Positions 9,790-19,987 are shown, numbered from the stretch's first letter. The stretch is DNA of 64,000 nt from Frigidibacter sp. RF13 (GCF_026626305.1 NZ_JAPNUE010000002.1:62001-126000); one strand, 5' to 3'. Notes: generated by a model from the letters alone, not told the origin. A program made the numbers and translations.

Positions 9790-10925
9790 GCTATCTTGAC
9801 TACAGTCTCGCGACCGCGCCCGCCGGATGGCGCAAGGTCCTGCATGTCCACTGGCCGCTGGTGTTCCTGATCGGCGCGGTCAGTTCGGTCGGCTTTCTGA
9901 TGCTCTATTCGGTCGCGGGCGGCGATCTGGGCACCTGGGCAGAACCGCAGATGAAGCGTTTCGCCGTCGGTTTGGTCGTGATGTTCGTGATCGGCTTTAC
10001 GCCTATCAAAGTCTGGAAGGGCCTCTCGGTCGTCGGCTATGTCGGCACGGTTCTTCTGCTCGTGGCGGTGGAGCTCTTCGGCTCCATGGGCATGGGCGCC
10101 CAGCGCTGGCTGGAGCTTGGGCCAATCCGACTCCAGCCGTCGGAACTTATGAAGATCACGCTCGTGATGATGCTCGCCGCCTATTACGACTGGCTCGACC
10201 CGCGCAAGGTTTCGCGCCCTTTATGGGTGCTGATCCCGGTTCTTCTGATCCTGATCCCGGCGGCGCTCGTCCTCAAGCAGCCGAACCTCGGAACCACGCT
10301 TCTGCTGCTTGCAGGCGGCGGTGCCGTGATGCTCGTCGCAGGCGTGAGCCTTTGGTACTTCGGCGCCGTGATCGGCACCGGCGTCGGGCTTGTCTCGGCG
10401 GTCTTCGAAAGCCGAGGAACCAGCTGGCAGCTGATCAAGGATTACCAGTTCCGACGCATCGATACGTTCCTCGACCCCGCCGCCGATCCGCTGGGCGCGG
10501 GTTACAATATCATGCAGGCCAAGATCGCGCTCGGTTCCGGCGGCTGGAGCGGCAAGGGTTTCATGCAGGGCACCCAGTCGCAGCTGAACTTCCTGCCCGA
10601 AAAGCACACCGATTTCATCTTCAACACTTTGGCCGAGGAATTCGGCTTCGTTGGCGGCATCTCGTTACTGGCGCTTTATGTGCTGATCATCGGCTTCTGC
10701 TTCCTGTCGGCGTTCGGCAACCGCGACCGATACGGCGCGCTGGTCACCTACGGGATCGCCACCGCCTTCTTCCTTCTGATCGCGGTCAATATGGGGATGG
10801 TGATGGGAATGCTGCCGGTCGTGGGCGTTCCCTTGCCGCTTGTCTCGAACGGCGGGACGGCCATGATCATCCTTCTGATGGGCTTTGGTCTTGTGCAAAG
10901 CGCCCATATTCACAGGCCGAGGTAG
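9786..10925 (+). CDS. rodA: peptidoglycan glycosyltransferase RodA
   Basis: A 379-residue SEDS-family membrane protein with about ten helices. The conserved region with LGTTLLLLAGGG and the C-terminal GVPLPLVSNGGTAM loop are visible. RodA polymerises lipid II into glycan strands in the elongasome, paired with PBP2 encoded just upstream (ATGA overlap). The following reductase gene starts two bases after its stop, so it may be co-transcribed. Confidence 0.97.
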   Translation: MSYLDYSLATAPAGWRKVLHVHWPLVFLIGAVSSVGFLMLYSVAGGDLGTWAEPQMKRFAVGLVVMFVIGFTPIKVWKGLSVVGYVGTVLLLVAVELFGSMGMGAQRWLELGPIRLQPSELMKITLVMMLAAYYDWLDPRKVSRPLWVLIPVLLILIPAALVLKQPNLGTTLLLLAGGGAVMLVAGVSLWYFGAVIGTGVGLVSAVFESRGTSWQLIKDYQFRRIDTFLDPAADPLGAGYNIMQAKIALGSGGWSGKGFMQGTQSQLNFLPEKHTDFIFNTLAEEFGFVGGISLLALYVLIIGFCFLSAFGNRDRYGALVTYGIATAFFLLIAVNMGMVMGMLPVVGVPLPLVSNGGTAMIILLMGFGLVQSAHIHRPR

Positions 10926-10927
10926 CC

Positions 10928-11863
10928 ATGCTGAACATCTATGTCTCTGCCGGGGCCGAGAACTGGGCCGACTACCGCGAACCGCTGGCCGCTGCTTTGG
11001 CCCGCGCCGGAATTGCGGCGCGTATGTCGGACGCGGCGCCCGATCCGTCGGCGGTCGATTACATCGTCTATGCGCCCGCAAGCGGCCTGCGCGACTTTTC
11101 TCCCTTCACCCGGGCGAAGGCGGTCCTCAGCCTTTGGGCGGGGGTCGAGAAGATCGTGCCGAACCCGACCCTGACCATGCCGCTTGCCCGCATGGTCAAC
11201 AATGAACTGACCGAGGGCATGGTCGAGTATGTGGTTGGCCATGTGCTGCGCCATCATCTGGGCATGGATGCCCATATCCACGGCCAGGACGGCACCTGGC
11301 GCAACCACATCCTGCCGCCGCTCGCCCGCGAACGCCCCGTTGCGATGCTGGGTCTGGGGGAGCTTGGTGCAGCTTCCGCCCGTGCACTTGCCGCTTTGAA
11401 CTTTCCGGTGATGGGCTGGAGCCGGTCACAGAAAGAGATCGCGCATGTCGACTGCCATGCGGGCGAAGCGGGTCTGGATCATGTGCTGTCACGCGCGCAA
11501 ATTGCGGTTCTGCTTATGCCGCTGACGCCCGGGACCACGAACATCATGAACGCACGGCGGTTGGGGCTGATGCCCAAAGGTGCGGTAATCATCAATCCCG
11601 GGCGCGGGCCGCTGATCGACGATGAGGCGCTTCTCGCGGCGCTTGATGCTGGTCAGATCGGCCATGCGACGCTCGATGTCTTCCGGACCGAACCCCTGCC
11701 GCCGGACCATCCCTACTGGGCGCATCCGCGCGTGACGGTCACGCCCCATATCGCCGCCGATACACGCGTTCCGTCAGCCTGCGAGAAGCTCGTCGAAAAC
11801 ATCCGGCGCGGCGAGGCGGGCGCGCCCTTCCTCAACCTCGTCGACATGGCGCGCGGCTACTAG
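10928..11863 (+). CDS. ghrA: glyoxylate/hydroxypyruvate reductase A-like dehydrogenase
   Basis: A 311-residue D-2-hydroxyacid dehydrogenase. The NAD(P) Rossmann motif is LGLGELG (about 140-146). The catalytic region holds VIINPGRGPLID, the Glu in FRTEPLP, and the His in TPHIAA. Length and the short N-terminal catalytic domain match GhrA, which reduces glyoxylate and hydroxypyruvate. It is the last gene of the mre-rodA run with a two-base gap, but it has no obvious link to wall growth. It ends two bases from the convergent SseB-like gene. Confidence 0.85.
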   Translation: MLNIYVSAGAENWADYREPLAAALARAGIAARMSDAAPDPSAVDYIVYAPASGLRDFSPFTRAKAVLSLWAGVEKIVPNPTLTMPLARMVNNELTEGMVEYVVGHVLRHHLGMDAHIHGQDGTWRNHILPPLARERPVAMLGLGELGAASARALAALNFPVMGWSRSQKEIAHVDCHAGEAGLDHVLSRAQIAVLLMPLTPGTTNIMNARRLGLMPKGAVIINPGRGPLIDDEALLAALDAGQIGHATLDVFRTEPLPPDHPYWAHPRVTVTPHIAADTRVPSACEKLVENIRRGEAGAPFLNLVDMARGY

Positions 11864-11865
11864 GC

Positions 11866-12651
11866 TCAGCGCAGTCGCGGCGGGCGGTCTGGATCGGAGC
11901 CGGGCGCGGCAGGTGCAGGTGCGGTTGCTGGCGCCACGGGGCGCGTCAGGATGACCGGCGCCGCGAATGCAGCAAGGTCAAGCCTCGTGCAGTCGGCCGG
12001 GGAAAGGAACAGCACATCCGCCTCGCCTGGCCCGAAGGTCAGCGCCAGAGCCTCTGCGGCGGCCTTGGCAAGCGGGCCTTCTGCCCCCGGCGCAGCGCCT
12101 TCGATCACCAGCGCCATTGCCACGCGCCCATCCCCATAGCGGACAGTCGCCAGCCAGCCGCCTTCGGCGAACGCGCCAAGACCGGACAAGGCGGCCGAAA
12201 GCGCCGCCGCCGCGTCAGGCCGCGCGGGCGCCGCCCAACCGACAGGGCGCGCGGCGCCCGCTTCGGGCTCTGCGGCGAGAAGATCGGCAAGCCAGTCGAC
12301 CGCCTCGGCGTTCATCAGAAAAGCCGTCTCCTCCGATCCGAGATTCACTCCGATGCCGATCCCCTGTCCGGCCAGAAGCCCCACGATCACCCGGCCCGGC
12401 AGGGCCGCATAGGGAACCGGGCCGTCAGCGAAAGCGGCCAGCCGCTCCTCTCCATCGAAGGCCAAGACGAATTGGCCCTCCTCAATACCGGCCACGGTCG
12501 GCGCCAGATCGTCACCCTCCGGCTCCCGGTCGAGCAACAGGCACAGCTCCGCCGCCGCAAGCCGGTGATAATAAGCCCGCCGCGCCGCCTCGTCCTCGGG
12601 GCGGGTGATCATCTCGGCATGGGCGCGGTCAAGCGCGCTTGCGTCAGTCAT
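11866..12651 (-). CDS. SseB-family protein
   Basis: A 261-residue soluble protein. The N-terminal half (AELCLLLDREPEG, GQFVLAFDGEERLAAFADGPVPYAALPG, GIGVNLGS) resembles the SseB domain. No catalytic motif is evident, and molecular function is unknown for this family outside enteric secretion-related members. The C-terminal part is Ala/Pro-rich. Its start overlaps the stop of the upstream UDG-like gene by eight bases, so the two form an operon. Confidence 0.65.
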   Translation of the reverse strand: MTDASALDRAHAEMITRPEDEAARRAYYHRLAAAELCLLLDREPEGDDLAPTVAGIEEGQFVLAFDGEERLAAFADGPVPYAALPGRVIVGLLAGQGIGIGVNLGSEETAFLMNAEAVDWLADLLAAEPEAGAARPVGWAAPARPDAAAALSAALSGLGAFAEGGWLATVRYGDGRVAMALVIEGAAPGAEGPLAKAAAEALALTFGPGEADVLFLSPADCTRLDLAAFAAPVILTRPVAPATAPAPAAPGSDPDRPPRLR

Positions 12652-13252
12652 CGGCCAGAACCTCTGCCACGGCAGCCCGGGCGCGCGGCAGAAGCTCGGC
12701 GCTGAACCATGGATTGCGTTTCAGCCAGCCGCTATTGCGCCAGGACGGATGGGGCAAGGGAAAAAGCCGTGGCGCATGGTCGCGCCAGCGGGCAACAGTG
12801 GGTGTCACGCCACCAGCGACGGCCCGTGACTCCAGATGCCAGCGCTGGGCATGGCCACCGATCAGGAAAGTGAGCCGCACCTGCGAGAGGTCTTCCAACA
12901 GCGGCGCCCGCCATGTTCTGGCGCAGATCGGCGGCGGCGGCAGGTCGGCGCCGCGCGCGTCATAGCCGGGAAAGCAGAAGGCCATCGGCAGGAAGGCCAC
13001 GCGCGATCGGTCCCAGAAGGTCGCCTCATCCAGCCCCAGCCAGTCGCGCAACCGCGCGCCCGACGCATCGTCGAATGGCTTGCCAGACGCATGGACCCGC
13101 GCGCCGGGCGCCTGCCCGGCGATCAGGATGCGCGCGCCGGCCGACAGCCAGACGACCGGGCGCGGCGCATGCGCCGTCGCGGTCGCCGCGAACCGGTCGG
13201 CACACAGCCTGCAGGACGGTATCTCTTCGATCACCGGACGGGCGGGTTTCAT
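12644..13252 (-). CDS. uracil-DNA glycosylase-fold protein with four cysteines
   Basis: A 202-residue protein. Motif 1 is GQAPGARVHASGKPFDDASG (46-65) and motif 2 contains PLPHPSWRN in the C-terminal third, both as in the uracil-DNA glycosylase superfamily. Cysteines at 14, 17, 93 and 110 have nearly the spacing of the Fe-S cluster ligands of family 4 UDGs, so a 4Fe-4S cluster is likely. Family 4 usually reads GEAPG; here the Glu is Gln. This may change base preference or activity. The protein probably acts in base excision repair, but the substrate is uncertain. Confidence 0.7.
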   Translation of the reverse strand: MKPARPVIEEIPSCRLCADRFAATATAHAPRPVVWLSAGARILIAGQAPGARVHASGKPFDDASGARLRDWLGLDEATFWDRSRVAFLPMAFCFPGYDARGADLPPPPICARTWRAPLLEDLSQVRLTFLIGGHAQRWHLESRAVAGGVTPTVARWRDHAPRLFPLPHPSWRNSGWLKRNPWFSAELLPRARAAVAEVLADD

Positions 13253-13310
13253 GGCGGCAGGCTAGCGAAGCGGTCACAAACCGGCAACCAGAGGCCCGGT
13301 CACGTTCACT

Positions 13311-14240
13311 TCATCCCTCGACAAGCAGGTCCATCCCCAGATCGCCGAGACGCTTCATCGTCTTGACCCGGAAATCGTCACGCCCGGCATTGAGGCTCTG
13401 GCGTTGCAGATACCAATAGAGGTAGCCGTCGAAATCCGGCTGCCTGCCTTCCAGATCGGCAAGCGCCTTCTCCTCTCCGTCGCGCCAGACCGATGCGAAC
13501 GGGTGGTGAAAGTCGATGCCCGCGAAGAGAAGTGCGCGCTTTCTGAAGAAGAGCGCCTCGAAGGCGACTGCGCTGTTCTCTGTCGCGACGAAATCACACC
13601 GCGCGAGCATTTCGGGGGCAGAGCTGTGGTCGACCGTGAGTTTGCCGTGGCGCGCGGTCAGCGCCGCAAGCGCGGGTCGCTCTTCCTCCGTCAGCTCATG
13701 CTTGGGGTGAAGCGTTGCAAGGATTGTGCGGCCCGGGAAGCGGGTTAGCAGCCATTCGAGCATTTCAAGCGGAGACATCGCCTGAAACGGTCGCCGGTCT
13801 AGAAGCCGCGCCTGAAGCGGCACGAAGATCACGCCGCCGCGCACAGCGCTCTCTGTCGCCGAGCCATAGAGGCGCCGCCGCCAGTAGGCGGCAAACCTTT
13901 CCGCCTCTTCGCGGTGGCGCGGATCTGGGTCGAACGCTGCCTGGGCCACCGACCAGTCCCAGCGCCGGTCGGTCCGGTCGATCTGCCAGAAGGGCGCGAC
14001 ATAGGCGAGGCGGAAGACCAGCGAGCGCGGGCCTTCGGGCGGTTCCATCTCGAACATCGACCAGCCGGGCAGCGCGCCGGTGGCGATCCGTTCGGCGTAA
14101 TTGTTCTCTCGAAACTCAGTCTCGTAACCGCATTCCCCCAGAACGGCGGTCAGCCGGTTAAGGAAATTGTGCCGCCCGGCGCGGGCCGCTTCGAGGACCT
14201 TGGGGCCGAGGTGGATACGGACGGAACGTTCAGTTGTCAT
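13311..14240 (-). CDS. putative capsule polysaccharide export/synthesis-like protein
   Basis: A 309-residue soluble protein of unknown function. The C-terminal half has an alternating strand-helix pattern with [13 protein letters not shown], a stretch around [23 protein letters not shown], and [13 protein letters not shown]. This pattern (HPK and a D-x8-E-x3-A region) recalls the Kps/Lip-type capsule export proteins and related sugar-transfer folds, so I offer that only as a similarity of pattern. The start at 14240 ([12 protein letters not shown]) is chosen because the frame beyond it only mirrors hslV. It is divergent from hslV, with 115 bp between. Confidence 0.5.
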   Translation of the reverse strand: MTTERSVRIHLGPKVLEAARAGRHNFLNRLTAVLGECGYETEFRENNYAERIATGALPGWSMFEMEPPEGPRSLVFRLAYVAPFWQIDRTDRRWDWSVAQAAFDPDPRHREEAERFAAYWRRRLYGSATESAVRGGVIFVPLQARLLDRRPFQAMSPLEMLEWLLTRFPGRTILATLHPKHELTEEERPALAALTARHGKLTVDHSSAPEMLARCDFVATENSAVAFEALFFRKRALLFAGIDFHHPFASVWRDGEEKALADLEGRQPDFDGYLYWYLQRQSLNAGRDDFRVKTMKRLGDLGMDLLVEG

Positions 14241-14292
14241 GGGCGGAACACTACCTATGCGACGCAGCATACGGCAAGCCGCAGAACCACCG

Positions 14293-14323
14293 CTTGCCCT
14301 GCCCGCCGCCATGACCCATATCT
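14293..14323 (+). promoter_or_regulatory. possible heat-shock (sigma-32) promoter of hslV
   Basis: CTTGCCC (14293-14299), a 14-base spacer, then ACCCATAT (14314-14321). This resembles the RpoH pattern of CTTGAAA and CCCCATnT. It lies about 30 bases before the hslV ATG, and HslVU is a classic heat-shock protease. The match is imperfect and no start site is known. Confidence 0.35.
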
Positions 14324-14355
14324 GGCCAGACAGAGCCCAGGACGGACGTTTGGCC

Positions 14356-14913
14356 ATGAGCGACGAGAAATTCCCCGGTTGGCACGGGACCACGATCCTG
14401 GCGGTACGCCGGGGCGGCGAGGTTGTGGTGGCGGGTGACGGGCAGGTCAGCCTCGGCCAGACGGTGATCAAGGGCACGGCGCGCAAGGTCAGGCGGCTGT
14501 CGCCGGGCGGGCATGAGGTTGTGGCGGGCTTTGCCGGATCGACGGCGGATGCCTTCACCCTGCTGGAACGACTGGAGAAAAAGCTCGAAGCCGCGCCGGG
14601 GCAACTGTCGCGCGCCTGTGTGGAGCTTGCCAAGGACTGGCGCATGGACAAATACCTGCGCAACCTTGAAGCCATGCTGATCGTCACCGACGGCAAGGCT
14701 CTGTTCGTGCTGACCGGCGCGGGTGACGTGCTGGAACCCGAACATGACGTGGCCGCCATCGGCTCGGGCGGCAATTTCGCGCTGGCTGCTGCGCGCGGCC
14801 TGATGGCGACCGACTTTTCGGCGGAAGAAGTCGCGCGCCGCGCCATGGCGATCGCGGCCGACATCTGCGTCTATACCAACGGCAATCTGACGGTGGAGCG
14901 TATCAGTGGCTGA
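14356..14913 (+). CDS. hslV: ATP-dependent protease peptidase subunit HslV
   Basis: A 185-residue proteasome-beta-like Thr peptidase. The likely mature N-terminus is Thr12, after WHG in [13 protein letters not shown], so this HslV carries an 11-residue propeptide as in other alphaproteobacteria. GDGQVS and [13 protein letters not shown] are conserved core motifs. It assembles as a double hexamer capped by HslU. Its partner hslU is about 1.1 kb downstream, with a membrane-protein gene between them that starts inside the hslV 3' end. Confidence 0.97.
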   Translation: MSDEKFPGWHGTTILAVRRGGEVVVAGDGQVSLGQTVIKGTARKVRRLSPGGHEVVAGFAGSTADAFTLLERLEKKLEAAPGQLSRACVELAKDWRMDKYLRNLEAMLIVTDGKALFVLTGAGDVLEPEHDVAAIGSGGNFALAAARGLMATDFSAEEVARRAMAIAADICVYTNGNLTVERISG

Positions 14914-15997
14914 CGAGGCGAATATCATCGGTGCGTCTGACCTGAGGGCGGCAGTACAGGCCGGCGTGATGAGTGAAGCGCAGGCGGCGGGGCTGTCGGC
15001 GCTGGCCGCGACCCGGCAGGGCAAGCGCGCCGCCATGCCCGCCGAGGATGAGCCTTTCGAGTTCTTCAAGGGTTTCTCCGAGATTTTCGTTTCGCTCGGC
15101 CTGATGATCCTTCTGTCGGGGATCTCTCTCTTGCTCGCCTGGTTCGGCGGCTTCGCGATGATGATCGCGCTGCCCGCGATCTCTGCCGCCATCGCCTGGT
15201 GGTGGGCCACCTATTTCACGCTGGAGCGGCGGATGAACCTGCCGTCGATGGTGCTGGCCGTCGCCTTCGGGACCGGCGTCTATCTGATGGTTCTGACGCT
15301 TCTTGCCAGCGGCAATCTCGCCGACCGGGGGGCGTTCGTCATTGCCAATATCGCGGCGATGGCGGCGATGGCCGTCTGGTACTGGCGTTTCAAGTTGCCC
15401 TTTTCGATGTTCATCCTCGGTGGCTTCGGGCTTCTGGCGCTCTATGGCCTGACGGCCTCGGTCGAGGCGATCTTCGACATGCGGGGCGGCATGGCGAATG
15501 GCATTTTCGACCTCAGGCAAAGCCCGCGCTTTTCGCTTGCCACATTGGGCTTCGGCATCGCGGCCTTTGTCGCGGGCATGTGGTTCGACACCCGCGACCC
15601 GCACCGGTTGGGTCGCCACGCCGCGACCGCCTTCTGGCTGCATCTGCTGGCCGCGCCTGCGCTGGTGAACACCGTTGCGCTGACCCTGATGAATATCGGC
15701 GGCACCGCTGGCATGGCGGCCACGGGCGCTGCGCTGGCGCTGATCGCCGCGCTCGCGCTCGTCATCGACCGCCGGTCCTTCCTGACGGCGGGCATCGTCT
15801 ATGTGGCGCTGGTCATTTCCTGGATCGTGCGCAATGGCGCCGATGATGCCGGGCCGGGGCACTGGGCCTTCATCCTCCTGATCCTTGGCTTCTTCATCAC
15901 CGCGCTCGGCACTTGGTGGGTGCCGCTGCGTGGTGCCCTGATGCGCGCGCTGCCGGATTTTCCCGGCAAGTCCAGCCTTCCCCCTTACACGGCCTGA
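14906..15997 (+). CDS. multi-spanning membrane protein between hslV and hslU
   Basis: A 363-residue protein with about 65 soluble N-terminal residues and then ten or so hydrophobic helices. The N-terminal part ([19 protein letters not shown]) resembles the head of DUF2157-type membrane proteins, but I do not recognise a function. The GTG start overlaps the hslV stop by eight bases, and the hslU ATG is three bases after its stop, so it is firmly embedded in the hslVU transcript. It contains no visible protease or ATPase motif. Confidence 0.75.
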   Translation: MADEANIIGASDLRAAVQAGVMSEAQAAGLSALAATRQGKRAAMPAEDEPFEFFKGFSEIFVSLGLMILLSGISLLLAWFGGFAMMIALPAISAAIAWWWATYFTLERRMNLPSMVLAVAFGTGVYLMVLTLLASGNLADRGAFVIANIAAMAAMAVWYWRFKLPFSMFILGGFGLLALYGLTASVEAIFDMRGGMANGIFDLRQSPRFSLATLGFGIAAFVAGMWFDTRDPHRLGRHAATAFWLHLLAAPALVNTVALTLMNIGGTAGMAATGAALALIAALALVIDRRSFLTAGIVYVALVISWIVRNGADDAGPGHWAFILLILGFFITALGTWWVPLRGALMRALPDFPGKSSLPPYTA

Positions 15998-16000
15998 CCC

Positions 16001-17302
16001 ATGACCAACCTGACCCCGCGCGAGATCGTCTCGGAACTTGACCGCTTCATCATCGGCCAGTCGGACGCCAAGCGCGCCGTCGCTGTGGCGCTGCGCAACC
16101 GCTGGCGGCGCAAGCAGCTGCCCGATGACCTGCGCGAGGAGGTCTATCCGAAGAATATCCTGATGATCGGCCCAACCGGCGTCGGCAAGACAGAGATATC
16201 GCGCAGGCTCGCCAAGCTCGCGCGTGCGCCTTTCCTGAAGGTCGAGGCGACCAAGTTCACCGAAGTGGGCTATGTCGGCCGCGATGTCGACCAGATTATC
16301 CGCGACCTGATGGATGCGGCCATCGTCGAGACACGCGAGCGGATGCGCGAAGAGGTTAAGGCCCGCGCCCACAAGGCCGCCGAGGACCGGGTGGTCGAGG
16401 CGATCGCCGGGGCGGACGCGCGCGAGCAAACGCGCGAGATGTTCCGGGCCAAGCTGAAGAAGGGCGAGCTTGACAAGACCGTGATCGAGCTTGACGTGGC
16501 CGACACATCCAGTCCCTTCCCGGCGATGGAGCTGCCGGGCCAGCAGGGGATGGGCATGATGAACCTCGGCGACATTTTCGGGAAAGCCTTCGGTGGGCGG
16601 CGGGTCAGGCGCAAGATGACCGTTGCGGAAAGCTACGACCTTTTGATCGCCGAGGAGGCTGACAAGCTTCTGGACGACGAACAGGTGAAAGCGGCGGCGC
16701 TGGAGGCGGTGCAGGAAAACGGCATCGTGTTCCTTGACGAGATCGACAAGGTCTGCGCCCGGGCCGAGACGCGCGGGGCCGATGTCAGCCGCGAAGGCGT
16801 GCAGCGCGATCTTCTGCCGCTGATCGAGGGCACAACGGTATCCACCAAATACGGGCCGGTGAAGACCGACCATATACTCTTCATTGCCTCGGGTGCCTTC
16901 CATATCGCCAAACCGTCGGACCTTCTGCCCGAACTGCAGGGCCGCCTGCCGATCCGGGTGGAGCTGCGGGCCCTGACGGAAGCGGATTTCGTGCGGATCC
17001 TGACCGAGACCGACAATGCGCTGACGCGGCAATATGCGGCGCTGATGGAGACGGAGGGCGTGAACGTGACCTTTACCGACGACGGTATCGCCGCGCTCGC
17101 CCAGATCGCGGCGGAGGTCAATCGCTCGGTCGAGAATATCGGCGCGCGGCGGCTTTACACGGTGATGGAGCGAGTATTCGAAGAACTGTCGTTCCATGCG
17201 CCCGACCGGTCGGGGCAGGTGGTGACGGTCGATGCCGCTTTCGTCGAGACAAACCTCGGCGATCTGGCGCGGTCGGCGGACCTCAGTCGTTATGTGCTCT
17301 GA
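16001..17302 (+). CDS. hslU: ATP-dependent protease ATPase subunit HslU
   Basis: A 433-residue AAA+ unfoldase. Walker A is GPTGVGKT (57-64), Walker B is VFLDEIDK (about 244-251), and the C-terminus LSRYVL is the tail that docks into HslV. The I-domain lies between the Walker motifs. It unfolds substrates and feeds them to HslV. Length is standard. Confidence 0.98.
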   Translation: MTNLTPREIVSELDRFIIGQSDAKRAVAVALRNRWRRKQLPDDLREEVYPKNILMIGPTGVGKTEISRRLAKLARAPFLKVEATKFTEVGYVGRDVDQIIRDLMDAAIVETRERMREEVKARAHKAAEDRVVEAIAGADAREQTREMFRAKLKKGELDKTVIELDVADTSSPFPAMELPGQQGMGMMNLGDIFGKAFGGRRVRRKMTVAESYDLLIAEEADKLLDDEQVKAAALEAVQENGIVFLDEIDKVCARAETRGADVSREGVQRDLLPLIEGTTVSTKYGPVKTDHILFIASGAFHIAKPSDLLPELQGRLPIRVELRALTEADFVRILTETDNALTRQYAALMETEGVNVTFTDDGIAALAQIAAEVNRSVENIGARRLYTVMERVFEELSFHAPDRSGQVVTVDAAFVETNLGDLARSADLSRYVL

Positions 17303-18494
17303 CAGGCCCTCATCGCCGCACTTCGAGCACTCTTCGGGCCGCCCGACGAGCCGCGAAGCGTACGAGGAGGCGCCCGGGAAGGCGCCCTGCCTGCTCCCGC
17401 GCCGCGCGATCCTCGCGCTGTCAGTCGCCTCGCTCGCCGCCTGTGCAGCACGCGGCGCGATCAAGATCGTGCCGGAGGCCAAGGGGCTTGGAGCGAGCGA
17501 GCAGGTCTTCATCGGCACCACGCGCGGTTTCGACGAGGAGACCGCCGAACCGTTCAGCTATCGCCGCTCGCGCACCATGCGCTATGGCCGGGTCGATGTC
17601 TCTATCCCGCCCGAGCACCGGCCGGGCGAAATCGACTGGCCAGCGAAGAAGGACCGGGCTGATCCCCAGACCGAATTCGTGGCGACCGCGCAGGAAATCT
17701 ATGACGGCGCGCCGGAGTTCCGCGCCGATCTGGCGCGCGCGCTCCGCCAGAAGCGTGATGCGGTGATTTTCGTCCATGGCTTCAACAGCACCTTCGCCGA
17801 AGGGACCTACCGTCTGGCACAGCTGGGCTATGACCTGCAGATCGGCGCGGTGCTGGTCAACTATTCCTGGCCGTCCCGCGCCAGGCCGCTCGGTTATGTC
17901 TATGACCGGGACAGCGCGCTCTTCGCGCGCGACGGGCTGGAAGAGCTCATCCGTCAGGTGAACGCTGCCGGCGCGCGCCGGGTGACGATTGTCGCCCATT
18001 CGCTCGGCAGCCTCGTGGTGATGGAAACGCTGCGGCAAATGGCGATTTCGGAAAGGACGCCTGTTCTGGCCAATATCGACGGTGTGGTCCTTATGTCGCC
18101 CGACATAGACGTCGATGTATTCCACGAACAGGCGCGGCGGATCGGCAAGCTGCCGCAACCGTTCATCATCTTCACCTCGAAAAAGGACAAGGCGCTTGCA
18201 CTCTCTGCGAGGCTGACCGGCCAGAGAGACCGCGTCGGAAATCTTCAGAGCGCGTCCGAGCTTGGGTCGCTTGAGGTGACGCTGATTGATACGACCGCCT
18301 ATTCCACCGGCGGCGGGCATTTCAACGTCGGAAATTCGCCTGCCCTTCTGTCGATCCTGGGGCGGATTGCGGATGTGGAACTGGCGCTTGCCGCCGACCG
18401 GACCGGCAGGCCCGGACTGCTGAGCGGCGTCGTGCTGAGCGTGCAGAATGCGACCCAGATCATCCTGTCGCCGGTCAGCGCGATCGCGAACTGA
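17292..18494 (+). CDS. lipoprotein alpha/beta hydrolase (DUF900 family)
   Basis: A hydrolase of up to 400 residues. VIFVHGFNS and AHSLGS (nucleophile Ser) mark an alpha/beta-hydrolase of the DUF900 type, and a lipobox LAAC follows a hydrophobic stretch ([15 protein letters not shown]), so it is probably a membrane-tethered lipoprotein. The start is uncertain. The ATG at 17292, overlapping the hslU end, gives a long 37-residue N-region before the signal; a later non-ATG start near 17390 would give a normal signal peptide. Substrate unknown; esterase or lipase activity is likely. Confidence 0.75.
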   Translation: MCSDRPSSPHFEHSSGRPTSREAYEEAPGKAPCLLPRRAILALSVASLAACAARGAIKIVPEAKGLGASEQVFIGTTRGFDEETAEPFSYRRSRTMRYGRVDVSIPPEHRPGEIDWPAKKDRADPQTEFVATAQEIYDGAPEFRADLARALRQKRDAVIFVHGFNSTFAEGTYRLAQLGYDLQIGAVLVNYSWPSRARPLGYVYDRDSALFARDGLEELIRQVNAAGARRVTIVAHSLGSLVVMETLRQMAISERTPVLANIDGVVLMSPDIDVDVFHEQARRIGKLPQPFIIFTSKKDKALALSARLTGQRDRVGNLQSASELGSLEVTLIDTTAYSTGGGHFNVGNSPALLSILGRIADVELALAADRTGRPGLLSGVVLSVQNATQIILSPVSAIAN

Positions 18495-18497
18495 CGC

Positions 18498-19094
18498 TCA
18501 GCGGCTGCGCTTGAGATAGACGTAGTAGGCGCCCTGTCCGCCATGGCGCAGGCTCGCGGGCGCCACTTGCAGAACATGCGAGCCGACGGGCGGCAGCATC
18601 AGCCAGTGCGGCACCTGATGGCGCAGCGCGCCGATCCGGTCGGGGGCCGGGCCGTGACTGTCCTTCGCCTTGCCCTTGCCGGTGATGACGAGCAGGAACC
18701 GCAATCCCTGCGCTTGCGACGTCAGCACGAAATGGATGAGTTCGGCATGCGCCTCCGAAAGCGTCATGCCGTGCAGATCGATCCGCGCCTCGGGTGCGAG
18801 CTTGCCGCGCGCCATGCGTCCGTAGGTCTTGTGATCCATGCGCAGCGGTTCGGCCTTCAGTCTCTCGTGAGGTGTGGGTGACAGATTGTGGCCCGCAGCG
18901 CGTGGCAGCGCCCGTTCGCCAAGCGTGAAGGGCGCAAGGTCGGGCGCCCGGTGCAGCGGGGCCTTCGGCGCCACTTTCGGATGTGGCGCGGGGTCGTGCG
19001 GCAGCGGTCGCACGGGCCGGAGCGCGCGCGCCGAGGCGGCGATCTGGTTCCAGAGCTCGCGTTCCTCCGCGCTCAGATGGCGGCGGCGGCTCAT
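18498..19094 (-). CDS. Smr-domain protein
   Basis: A 198-residue protein with a C-terminal Smr domain: the DLHGMTLSEAHAEL motif, VITGKGK, and the closing GAYYVYLKR. Smr domains bind nucleic acid and often nick it. The N-terminal 90 residues are basic and Pro-rich. The start at 19094 overlaps the mltA stop by four bases (ATGA), and the longer frame upstream mirrors mltA. Its exact role is unclear; ribosome rescue or DNA recombination control have been shown for other Smr proteins. Confidence 0.85.
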   Translation of the reverse strand: MSRRRHLSAEERELWNQIAASARALRPVRPLPHDPAPHPKVAPKAPLHRAPDLAPFTLGERALPRAAGHNLSPTPHERLKAEPLRMDHKTYGRMARGKLAPEARIDLHGMTLSEAHAELIHFVLTSQAQGLRFLLVITGKGKAKDSHGPAPDRIGALRHQVPHWLMLPPVGSHVLQVAPASLRHGGQGAYYVYLKRSR

Positions 19095-19987
19095 GCTTTG
19101 CCTGCCTTGGGGACCAGCGGCGTCAGCCGCCCGGCGCATTTCAGGGCGCCAGCCGCCTCGCCCGCCGCGTGGCCGGTGCCAAAGAAAATATCGCCCCGCC
19201 CCGCACCCTTGATCGCCCCGCCGGTATCTTGTGCGATCATCAGATGCGCCCTGCCCCGCCATTCCACCCAAACTGGGGTACCAAGCGGGATATGGTCGGG
19301 ATCGACGGCAAGCGAGCGCAGCGGCGTGACCGGACAACCGGCGGTGCCGATGGGGCCAAGGTCGGGGTCGAGATCAAGCGGGCGGAAGAAGACGAAGGAG
19401 CGGTTCACCCGCAGTAGCGCAGGTACTTCGGATGGATGGGCCGCCGCCCAGGCCCGGATCGCGGCGACGGACGCATCGCTTTGGGAAAGTACGCCACGCC
19501 GGATCAGTTCCTTGCCGATCGAGGAATAGGGCTGCCCGTTCTTTCCGGCATAGCCGAAGCGCCGCACTGACCCTTCGGCTAGCCGCACCCGGACCGAGCC
19601 CTGCACCTGCGCGAGGAAGGCCTCAAGCGGGCTGTCCAGCCACACAAGTTCCAGCCTCGCGAGCAGGTCGCCTGCCTCGATTGCCGCGCGGTCGTGCCAT
19701 GGGTGACCTGAGTCGAGATCGGGAGGCATCGCGTAAAGCGGATGGCGGAACCGGCCCCCGGGCTCTGCGGAGCCCTCAAGCTCGGGCTCGTAATAGCCGG
19801 TCAGCAGGCCCTCGGCAGACGCACCGGGGCTGAAACTTTCCTGAAAGAAGGTGCGCGCCGGGCGACCGTCGGGGCGGGGCCAATGGTCGGTTTGGATGGA
19901 AAGACTTGCCGCATAGGAGGCAAGCGCGGCCTCATGGTCGTCGTCCGACCATCCCGGAAGGCCCGCCACGACTTGCGCGGAACTCAT
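19091..19987 (-). CDS. mltA: MltA-domain murein transglycosylase
   Basis: A 298-residue protein with the MltA barrel (LTGYYEPELEG) and the 3D domain (IPLGTPVW, AQDTGGAIKGAGRGDIFFG, where Asp of GDIFFG is the catalytic residue). Lytic transglycosylases cut glycan strands in the periplasm. No signal peptide is visible from the chosen start. Since the start overlaps the Tim44-like stop (ATGA), I keep it, but export is then unexplained; an upstream alternative start would fall inside the neighbour. Confidence 0.85.
   Translation of the reverse strand: MSSAQVVAGLPGWSDDDHEAALASYAASLSIQTDHWPRPDGRPARTFFQESFSPGASAEGLLTGYYEPELEGSAEPGGRFRHPLYAMPPDLDSGHPWHDRAAIEAGDLLARLELVWLDSPLEAFLAQVQGSVRVRLAEGSVRRFGYAGKNGQPYSSIGKELIRRGVLSQSDASVAAIRAWAAAHPSEVPALLRVNRSFVFFRPLDLDPDLGPIGTAGCPVTPLRSLAVDPDHIPLGTPVWVEWRGRAHLMIAQDTGGAIKGAGRGDIFFGTGHAAGEAAGALKCAGRLTPLVPKAGKA

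Noticed and set aside
14903..17521. An 872-codon open frame on the minus strand
   Set aside because: It is antisense to hslU and the neighbouring genes; composition is His/Arg/Asp-rich, typical of a mirror frame in GC-rich DNA.
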